Shown here: piece after piece, positions 5,169-10,646 of the stretch
Layout of the letters: each line of letters opens with the position of its first letter
Numbering within the stretch: position 1 is the first letter of the stretch
Assembly (NCBI GenBank): GCA_927798505.1
Contig: CAKMNE010000042.1
Coordinates: forward strand, 1 to 10,646
Length of the DNA stretch: 10,646 nucleotides
Direction of reading: 5' to 3'
Origin: an uncultured Bacteroidales bacterium
GTDB taxonomy: Bacteria > Bacteroidota > Bacteroidia > Bacteroidales > UBA932
The notes under the pieces: model-generated
What the model was told of the DNA's origin: nothing
Database searches by the model: none
What the model saw: the letters and a program-made list of their open reading frames with translations, nothing else
Program-made: the position numbers and the translations under genes

Positions 5169-6287
5169 CTATGAAACCATGATAGGCATGATGATGCCGC
5201 AGATCTTCTCGCTCTCAGCTTCCTCCTCGGAAGGCACGATGAGTGCGGCCTTGCGTGCGTCGGCGAACTTCATAACCACCGTCTCGCAAGTCATGTTGTT
5301 GAGAATCTCAATCAGGAAACTGCTCTTGAAACCTATCGTGAGGTCGTCACCGTTGTAGTCACAGGAGAGTTTTTCGTAAGCTGCAATGGCAAATCCGAGG
5401 TCCTGGGCGGTGATTTCCACCTGTCCGGCCTTGAGGTCGAACTTGATGTGGTTCGAAGCCTTGTTGGCGCAGACGGACACTCGTCTTACCGTGTTGAGCA
5501 GCTGGGCCCTGTCAATCTTGAGTATGTTGGCATTGTTCTGCGGAATGACATCGCGGTACTTCGGATACCTTCCCACAATGAGGCGGCAAACCATCATCGT
5601 AGGTCCGAACTTGAAGACTGCGGTGTTGGTGTCGAAAGAGAGTTCAACGCTCTCCACATCCTTGCCGATTATGGCGCGGAGCACTCCTGCAGGCTTTTTG
5701 TGCAGAATGAATGAGGCTTTGACCGGGCAGCTCAGGTCGGTGTCCGTGTAGCAGATGAGCTTGTGCGAATCCGACGCCACAAGTGTGCTGCTCTGCAGGT
5801 CGAGGTCGAAGAAGATACCGTTCATAGTCGGGCGCATCTCGTCGTCCGCTGTGGCATATATTGTTCCGTTGATGCCGTCAATCAGAGCCTGAGCCGGTAA
5901 AACTACCGTATCTGCATCCTCGCCGGCACCCTTTATTTCAGGATAATCCTCAGCAGGGAAGAAAGGAAGGGAAGAGTTTCCGTTCGCCCAGGTGCATTCG
6001 AAAGAACTGTCGGAAGTGGTCTTGAAAGAAACGGGCTGGTCAGGAAGGGCTTTGATGAGGTCCATCATCTGATGGGCCGGAACGGCCATGCTGCCTTCCT
6101 CTTTTACATCCACATTGAGAATGGTGCGAAGGGTAAGTTCCTGGTCCGATGCCGTGATTTCTAGTTTGTCGTCCTTGATGGCGAAAAGGAAGTTTTCCAA
6201 AATGGAGATGGGCGACTTCGCAGGGATGGCCCTGGCCACATCGCTGAGTCCCTTGAGGAGTTCTGCACTTGAAACGTTGAATTCCAT
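5169..6287 (-). CDS. dnaN: DNA polymerase III beta subunit (sliding clamp)
   Basis: The gene encodes 372 residues, the normal size for a bacterial clamp made of three repeated domains of about 120 residues. The N-terminus MEFNVSSAELLKGLSDVARA with AIPAKSPISILENF, and the 'ITASDQELTLRT' strand, are typical of DnaN domain 1. The middle holds ATADDEMRPTMNGIFFDL and VASDSHKLICY, corresponding to the conserved 'tdE.R..lnGv....ATD.hRLa' motif that lines the partner-binding pocket. RYPKYRDVIP corresponds to the 'g.fPdy..viP' motif. The protein forms a dimeric ring that tethers polymerase and repair proteins to DNA. The ATG at 6287 is chosen because the longer in-frame reading starts with TTG upstream of the promoter box. 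It is the first gene of a dnaN-exonuclease-CNNM operon and divergent from the HtrA gene. dnaA is not adjacent. Confidence 0.97.
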   Translation of the reverse strand: MEFNVSSAELLKGLSDVARAIPAKSPISILENFLFAIKDDKLEITASDQELTLRTILNVDVKEEGSMAVPAHQMMDLIKALPDQPVSFKTTSDSSFECTWANGNSSLPFFPAEDYPEIKGAGEDADTVVLPAQALIDGINGTIYATADDEMRPTMNGIFFDLDLQSSTLVASDSHKLICYTDTDLSCPVKASFILHKKPAGVLRAIIGKDVESVELSFDTNTAVFKFGPTMMVCRLIVGRYPKYRDVIPQNNANILKIDRAQLLNTVRRVSVCANKASNHIKFDLKAGQVEITAQDLGFAIAAYEKLSCDYNGDDLTIGFKSSFLIEILNNMTCETVVMKFADARKAALIVPSEEEAESEKICGIIMPIMVS

Positions 6288-6318
6288 ATTATATAACCTG
6301 TTGTTTTTAGTATCTCCA

Positions 6319-6326
6319 CAAATGTA
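6319..6326 (-). promoter_or_regulatory. -7 box TACATTTG of the dnaN operon promoter
   Basis: This is an exact TAnnTTTG match 31 bp before the dnaN ATG, predicting a leader of roughly 25 nt that is AT-rich and lacks a Shine-Dalgarno sequence, as is usual in Bacteroidota. A TTTTG lies upstream but closer than the normal 19-21 bp spacing, so the -33 element is unclear. Confidence 0.7.
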
Positions 6327-6407
6327 GCAATTTTTACTCAAAAGCGTGGCATATTATTTGACTTTATTGATACCGAAGTTCAGAACACTTAAAAACATAC
6401 AAATAAA

Positions 6408-7784
6408 ATGAACAGAATTAAACTTATGGCTGCTGTTGCAGCCCTCTCCCTTTCGGCACTGCCACTCAGTGCTGCCAATTTGTCAGTGCCTCAGGATTAT
6501 CCCGATTTCACATATGCCGCAGAGACTGCCGTAAGCGGCGTGGTCTATGTGGAAGTGACTATCAATCAGAACTATCCGTCCAACCAGATCAACGACCCCT
6601 TCTTCCGTTTCTTCTTCGGAGATGAAATCCAGCCTCAGAGCCGTGAGCGCAAGGGCAGCGGTTCGGGTGTGATCATACGCGAAGACGGATACATAGTAAC
6701 GAACAACCACGTGGTTGCCGATGCTTCCAAGGTAAGGGTGACTCTCTACAATGACATGAGCTATGATGCCACAATAGTCGGCACCGACCCCGCCACGGAC
6801 GTGGCTCTGCTCAAAATCGACGCAAAGGGGCTCCCTGCCATCCCTTTCGCTGATTCCGATCAGCTGAGGCTCGGAGAATGGGTGCTGGCAATCGGCTCGC
6901 CTTATGATTTGCGATCCACCATTACTGCGGGAATTGTAAGCGCCAAGGGCCGTTCCATGCCCAACTATACCGGTGAATTCAAAATCGAATCCTTCATCCA
7001 GACCGATGCCGCAGTCAACCCCGGCAACTCCGGCGGCGCGTTGGTCAACAAACAGGGTGAACTCGTGGGCGTCAATACCGCAATCATCAGCCAGACGGGT
7101 TCCTACACCGGCTATTCATTCGCCGTTCCGTCCAACATCGTAAGGAAAATTGTCGATGATCTCATTGATTTCGGCTCAGTCCGCAGGGCGAAACTCGGCG
7201 TAATGATGAGTGCAGTTGACGAAAAAGTTGCAGCCGAAATGAAACTTTCCTCCCTGAAGGGAGTATATATTGTTGAGGTTAGCAAAGGCGGCGCTGCCGA
7301 TAAGGCCGGAATCAAAAAGGGGGATGTGCTCCTGAAGATAGGAGATAAGACCATCAATGGTCCGTCATCCCTGCAGGAAATAGTGAACGGCTACCACCCT
7401 AAGGACGTTGCGCAGGTGACACTTGTGCGCGACGGCAAGGAAAAGGTGGTGAAAGTTACCTTCCAGGGTGATTCCCAGCCTACAGGTACAGCACTCGATG
7501 ATGGAACTGTCGCATTCTATGGAGCGAAGCTCCGTGCCGCAGACCATAAGACACTTTCCGCACTGCGTGTGAAAAATGGTGTGGAAGTGGTTTCGGCGGG
7601 CAACGGAAAACTTGCTGCAAGCGGCGCTACCGACGGTCTGATCATACGTTATGTCAACGATCAGCCTGTCAGCAAGCCTCAGGATGTAGTGGATCAGGCT
7701 GCAAAGGCCAAGAGGGCAATAGTCATAGAAGGACTCACCCCTTCCGGCAAGTCAGTCTTCTTCGCACTCGCCAAGGAGCAGTAA
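6408..7784 (+). CDS. HtrA/DegP-type periplasmic serine protease
   Basis: The gene encodes 458 residues. An N-terminal signal peptide (basic MNRIK, hydrophobic core to about residue 20, probable cleavage after LSAA or nearby) sends it to the periplasm. The trypsin-like domain carries the full triad: His101 in TNNHVV, Asp131 in TDVALLK and Ser208 in GNSGGALV. PDZ1 spans about 262-352, with KGVYIVEVSKGGAADKAGIKKGD as its core. A second, weaker PDZ-like module fills about 370-455. The family degrades or refolds damaged envelope proteins. The start is supported by the signal peptide; an A-rich stretch but no Shine-Dalgarno sequence precedes the ATG. It heads a cluster with rpoD (15 bp downstream), argS and ygiQ. 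No exact TAnnTTTG box was found in its 120-bp upstream region. Whether it is closer to DegP, DegQ or DegS cannot be decided, so I give no symbol. Confidence 0.93.
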   Translation: MNRIKLMAAVAALSLSALPLSAANLSVPQDYPDFTYAAETAVSGVVYVEVTINQNYPSNQINDPFFRFFFGDEIQPQSRERKGSGSGVIIREDGYIVTNNHVVADASKVRVTLYNDMSYDATIVGTDPATDVALLKIDAKGLPAIPFADSDQLRLGEWVLAIGSPYDLRSTITAGIVSAKGRSMPNYTGEFKIESFIQTDAAVNPGNSGGALVNKQGELVGVNTAIISQTGSYTGYSFAVPSNIVRKIVDDLIDFGSVRRAKLGVMMSAVDEKVAAEMKLSSLKGVYIVEVSKGGAADKAGIKKGDVLLKIGDKTINGPSSLQEIVNGYHPKDVAQVTLVRDGKEKVVKVTFQGDSQPTGTALDDGTVAFYGAKLRAADHKTLSALRVKNGVEVVSAGNGKLAASGATDGLIIRYVNDQPVSKPQDVVDQAAKAKRAIVIEGLTPSGKSVFFALAKEQ

Positions 7785-7799
7785 AGTTTAAACAGTACA

Positions 7800-8660
7800 A
7801 TGAGACAGCTAAAGATTACTAAGAGCATCACCAACCGCGAAAGCGCCTCTCTGGACAAGTATCTCCAGGAAATAGGCCGCGAGGAGTTGGTATCACCGGA
7901 AGAGGAAGTGGAACTTGCCCAGAGAATCCGCAAGGGCGACCAGGCGGCTCTCGAAAAGCTCACCAAGGCGAACCTCAGGTTCGTGGTATCCGTTGCAAAG
8001 CAGTACCAGAACCAGGGATTGAGCCTTCCGGACCTCATCAATGAAGGAAATCTCGGTCTTATCAAGGCCGCTGAAAAATTTGACGAAACCCGCGGATTCA
8101 AATTCATCTCCTATGCGGTGTGGTGGATTCGACAGTCAATACTCCAGGCTCTGGCAGAACAGAGCCGCATTGTGCGCCTCCCTCTCAATCAGGTAGGCTC
8201 ACTGAACAAGATCAACAAGGCGCTCGGCCGCTTCGAACAGGAGAACGAGCGCCAGCCTTCTACCGAGGAACTCTCCGAGATGATAGACATCCCCCGCGAG
8301 AAAATCGCCGATACTCTTCGTGTCTCCGGCCGTCATGTCAGCGTAGATGCGCCATTCGTGGAGGGCGAGGACAACAGCCTTCTCGACGTTCTTCCGAACG
8401 ATGATTCCCCGCTTGCTGACCGCGGACTCAACAACGAGTCCCTCAGCACCGAAATCGAAAGGGCACTGCAGATTCTCACTCCGCGTGAGAGGGAAATCGT
8501 CAAGTGCTTCTTCGGCATAGGCTGCCAGGAGATGACTCTCGAAGAAATAGGGGAGAACCTCGACCTCACACGCGAGCGCGTTCGCCAAATCAAGGAAAAG
8601 GCAATACGAAAGCTCAAGAAACCGTCAGCAAGCAAACTTCTCAAAACCTATCTTGGATAA
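7800..8660 (+). CDS. rpoD: RNA polymerase primary sigma factor (RpoD/SigA, Bacteroidota type)
   Basis: The gene encodes 286 residues, much shorter than E. coli sigma-70 because region 1.1 and the non-conserved insert are absent, as in known Bacteroidota primary sigma factors of about 32-33 kDa. Region 1.2 is at about 17-50 ([20 protein letters not shown]). Region 2 runs from 51 to 120, with [30 protein letters not shown] and the [20 protein letters not shown]-melting and -10 recognition helix. Region 3 lies at about 121-205. Region 4 is at about 215-280, with LTPREREIV and the helix-turn-helix [20 protein letters not shown]. The protein directs core RNA polymerase to housekeeping promoters; this sigma class recognises TTTG/TAnnTTTG rather than TTGACA/TATAAT, and four exact TAnnTTTG boxes occur in this window. 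It starts 15 bp after the HtrA stop, and its TAA overlaps the argS ATG by one base. Confidence 0.96.
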   Translation: MRQLKITKSITNRESASLDKYLQEIGREELVSPEEEVELAQRIRKGDQAALEKLTKANLRFVVSVAKQYQNQGLSLPDLINEGNLGLIKAAEKFDETRGFKFISYAVWWIRQSILQALAEQSRIVRLPLNQVGSLNKINKALGRFEQENERQPSTEELSEMIDIPREKIADTLRVSGRHVSVDAPFVEGEDNSLLDVLPNDDSPLADRGLNNESLSTEIERALQILTPREREIVKCFFGIGCQEMTLEEIGENLDLTRERVRQIKEKAIRKLKKPSASKLLKTYLG

Positions 8661-10438
8661 TGGGTGCGGAGCAGTTTCTCGCGGCCAAGGCCTCAGAGGC
8701 CGTAGCCGCTCTTTTCGGTAGTCAGGTTCCCGCCACGAGTCTTCAGGTTGCCCCTACGCGCAAGGAATTCGAAGGTGACTACACCCTCGTGGTGTTTCCG
8801 CTCCTGCGCATCTCCCACCTCGCCCCGGAAGCCACAGGCAAGGCCATAGGCGACTGGCTGGTGGACGCCTGCCCGGAAGTTGCATCATTCAATGTGGTCA
8901 AAGGCTTTCTCAACATCTGCCTGTCCGGAGCCTACTGGAGGGAAGCCCTTCAGGCAATTGACGGAGACGGGAATTACGGCACTCTGCCTTCCACAGGGAA
9001 GACCATAATGGTCGAGTTCTCTTCGCCAAATACAAACAAGCCCCTGCACCTCGGACACATACGCAACAACCTTCTGGGTGCGTCCGTATCCAATATCCTG
9101 CAGGCCGGCGGCAACAAGGTAATCAAGGCCACCCTGGTCAACGACCGGGGTATCCATATCTGCAAGTCCATGCTTGCGTGGAAGCAGCTCTTCGACGGTG
9201 CTACCCCTGCCTCCACCGGCAAGAAGGGAGACCATCTGGTTGGAGACTGCTACGTCGCCTTCAGCAACCTGCTCAAGCAGCAGACAGCTCAGCTTATGGA
9301 GCAGGGCATGAGCAAGGACGAGGCCGAAAAGGCCGCACCTTGTATGAAGGAGGCCCACGATATGCTCGTCAAATGGGAGCAGGGCGACAGTGAGGTGCGT
9401 GCCCTTTGGGAGATGATGAACGGCTGGGTTTTCGAAGGCTTCGACCAGACCTACCGCAGCCTTGGCATCAGCTTCGACAAGGTGGATTATGAGCACGATA
9501 CCTACCTCCTGGGCAAGGAGCTCGTGCAGAAAGGCTTGGATATGGGCGTATTCACAAAGGATCCTGACGGCTCCGTATGGTGCGACCTCACAGCCGACGG
9601 GCTGGACCGCAAGCTCGTGCTTCGCGGCGACGGCACCTCCGTTTACATTACCCAGGACCTGGGCACGGCGGAGCGCCGCTTTGCACAGTACTCCCTCGAT
9701 TCCCATGTCTATGTCGTTGGCAACGAGCAGGACTACCATTTCCAGGTTCTCAAGCTTATACTCGGCAAGCTGGGCTATGACTGGGCCAGCCAGATCTACC
9801 ATCTGAGCTATGGAATGGTCGAGCTGCCGGAGGGCAAGATGAAGAGCCGCGAAGGCACGGTGGTGGATGCCGACGACCTTATAGAAGACATGTACAACGA
9901 GGCCAAGGCCACCTCCGAGGAAAGCGGCAAACTCGCCGACATGCCTGAGGAGGAAAGGGAAAAGCTTTATCATATGATTGGCCTCGGCGCCCTCAAGTAC
10001 TTCATACTCAAGGTGGATCCGAAGAAGACCATGCTCTTCGACCCGCGCGAGAGCATAGATTTCAACGGTAACACCGGCCCTTTCATCCAGTACACCCATG
10101 CCCGTATCTGCAGCATACTGCGCAAGGCCGAAGCCGAAGGCCGCAGCCCGGAAGTCGGGGATGTCGTACTCAATCCAAAGGAAGTTCGACTTGTCAAACT
10201 CCTGAGCGCCTACCCTTCGAAGGTGCAGGAGGCGGCTGACAACTTCTCTCCGGCACTGCTCGCGAACTACAGTTACGAACTTGCAAAGGAGTTCAACCAG
10301 TACTACCACGACACCCCTATACTCCGGGAGCCGGATGCGGAGCTGCTCAGCGCGCGTTTGAGCCTCATCAGCAACATAGCCCGCGTGCTGCGCGCAGCCA
10401 TGGGCCTGCTCGGCATCGAGCTCCCATACAGGATGTAA
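8660..10438 (+). CDS. argS: Arginyl-tRNA synthetase
   Basis: The gene encodes 592 residues, the normal length for class I ArgRS. The N-terminal Arg-tRNA-synthetase domain (about 1-95) has the conserved APTRKEFEGDYTLVVFP. The catalytic Rossmann domain carries the HIGH box as HLGH (130-133, preceded by SSPNTNKPL) and the KMSKS loop as KMKSR (393-397). The C-terminal DALR anticodon-binding domain includes GNTGPFIQYTHARI and ELAKEFNQYYHDTPIL. The enzyme charges tRNA-Arg with arginine in the cytoplasm and, as for the family, needs the tRNA for activation. The ATG at 8660 overlaps the rpoD stop in TAATG, and the N-terminus starting there aligns with other Bacteroidota ArgRS; the upstream extension in this frame is rpoD sequence read out of phase. 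Reinitiation after rpoD is likely. ygiQ follows after 6 bp. Confidence 0.97.
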   Translation: MGAEQFLAAKASEAVAALFGSQVPATSLQVAPTRKEFEGDYTLVVFPLLRISHLAPEATGKAIGDWLVDACPEVASFNVVKGFLNICLSGAYWREALQAIDGDGNYGTLPSTGKTIMVEFSSPNTNKPLHLGHIRNNLLGASVSNILQAGGNKVIKATLVNDRGIHICKSMLAWKQLFDGATPASTGKKGDHLVGDCYVAFSNLLKQQTAQLMEQGMSKDEAEKAAPCMKEAHDMLVKWEQGDSEVRALWEMMNGWVFEGFDQTYRSLGISFDKVDYEHDTYLLGKELVQKGLDMGVFTKDPDGSVWCDLTADGLDRKLVLRGDGTSVYITQDLGTAERRFAQYSLDSHVYVVGNEQDYHFQVLKLILGKLGYDWASQIYHLSYGMVELPEGKMKSREGTVVDADDLIEDMYNEAKATSEESGKLADMPEEEREKLYHMIGLGALKYFILKVDPKKTMLFDPRESIDFNGNTGPFIQYTHARICSILRKAEAEGRSPEVGDVVLNPKEVRLVKLLSAYPSKVQEAADNFSPALLANYSYELAKEFNQYYHDTPILREPDAELLSARLSLISNIARVLRAAMGLLGIELPYRM

Positions 10439-10444
10439 TCGAAA

Positions 10445-10646
10445 ATGGAGAATTATATGTTCCCTACCTCCGTCAAGGAGGTGCAACGCCTGGGATGGGA
10501 CTACATCGACATCATTTTCTTTACCGGAGATGCTTTCGTGGACCATCCGAGTTTCGGAACAGCCTGCATTGCCAGGTATCTTCAGCATTACGGTTATCGC
10601 ATAGCAATCGTCCCCCAGCCTAACTGGAGGGACGATTTGCGTGATT
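10445..10646 (+). CDS. YgiQ-family radical SAM protein, N-terminal part (partial)
   Basis: This is the first 67 residues of a gene that runs off the right edge. The sequence PTSVKEVQRLGWDYIDIIFF, then TGDAFVDHPSFGTACIARYL and IAIVPQPNWRDDLRD, matches the very conserved YgiQ N-terminus ('P.t..E...rGWde.DvilvtGDAYvDHPsFG...igR.Le..G.rVgIiaQPdw'). This is the cobalamin-binding-like domain that precedes the radical SAM core. The CX3CX2C cluster motif is beyond the window. The biochemical role of the family is not established. The gene starts 6 bp after the argS stop and is probably in the same transcript. A second in-frame ATG lies four codons later. Confidence 0.9.
   Translation, partial: MENYMFPTSVKEVQRLGWDYIDIIFFTGDAFVDHPSFGTACIARYLQHYGYRIAIVPQPNWRDDLRD

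Noticed and set aside
6352..6360. TATTATTTG upstream of the HtrA gene as its promoter box
   Set aside because: It needs a three-base spacer instead of two between TA and TTTG, and no -33 element is evident. A promoter must exist in this region, but I cannot place it with confidence.
7786..7793. Palindrome GTTTAAAC between the HtrA gene and rpoD as an operator site
   Set aside because: It is an isolated 8-bp palindrome in a 15-bp gap, with no second copy or promoter nearby; chance is the simpler explanation.
8885..10588. A 567-codon open frame on the minus strand opposite argS
   Set aside because: It lies entirely antisense to a confidently identified ArgRS, has no recognisable domain, and is explained by the GC-rich codon pattern of argS leaving few stops in the mirror frame.

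Overview
The window reads as a stretch of ordinary chromosome from a member of the Bacteroidota, most likely the order Bacteroidales. The evidence is a short primary sigma factor (286 aa, no region 1.1), start codons largely without Shine-Dalgarno sequences, four exact TAnnTTTG promoter boxes (the -7 element used by Bacteroidota RpoD), and SRP RNA, ArgRS, HtrA and YgiQ sequences of Bacteroidales character. I cannot name a genus. No mobile elements, CRISPR arrays or prophage genes are visible, and no stretch over 300 bases lacks a gene.

Left part (1-3250). The 3' end of mnmA runs rightwards and meets a HI0933/BaiN-type flavoprotein gene head-on; their stop codons overlap in a TTAA. Upstream of the flavoprotein on the same minus strand lie the 4.5S-type SRP RNA gene, with its own promoter and U-tract, and then a PlsC-type lysophospholipid acyltransferase. 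Divergent from plsC is a small protein that resembles fumarylacetoacetate hydrolase (FAH) but has lost the residues expected to bind metal. It ends exactly against a minus-strand tRNA-Thr(CGT).

Middle part (3279-6287, minus strand). This is a compact operon: dnaN (sliding clamp), then a DEDDh 3'-5' exonuclease with an ExoX-like C-terminal domain 11 bp later, then a CNNM/CBS membrane protein 1 bp after that. tRNA-Thr follows with its own promoter box. dnaN is not next to dnaA here.

Right part (6408-10646, plus strand). Divergent from dnaN is a tightly packed cluster: an HtrA/DegP-type periplasmic protease, the primary sigma factor RpoD, arginyl-tRNA synthetase, and the start of a YgiQ-type radical SAM protein that runs off the window. 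The intergenic gaps are 15 bp, a 1-base stop/start overlap (TAATG), and 6 bp. The window therefore encodes the sigma factor expected to read the TAnnTTTG boxes found elsewhere in it.

The genes are mostly housekeeping: tRNA modification, protein targeting, lipid synthesis, replication, transcription, translation and envelope quality control. I found no strong case for an undescribed multigene system. The most unusual items are the FAH-like protein without its metal ligands, the flavoprotein gene that begins 11 bp after the SRP RNA terminator tract, a possible clamp-binding tail on the exonuclease next to dnaN, and a tRNA-Thr with an A-C mismatch in its anticodon stem.
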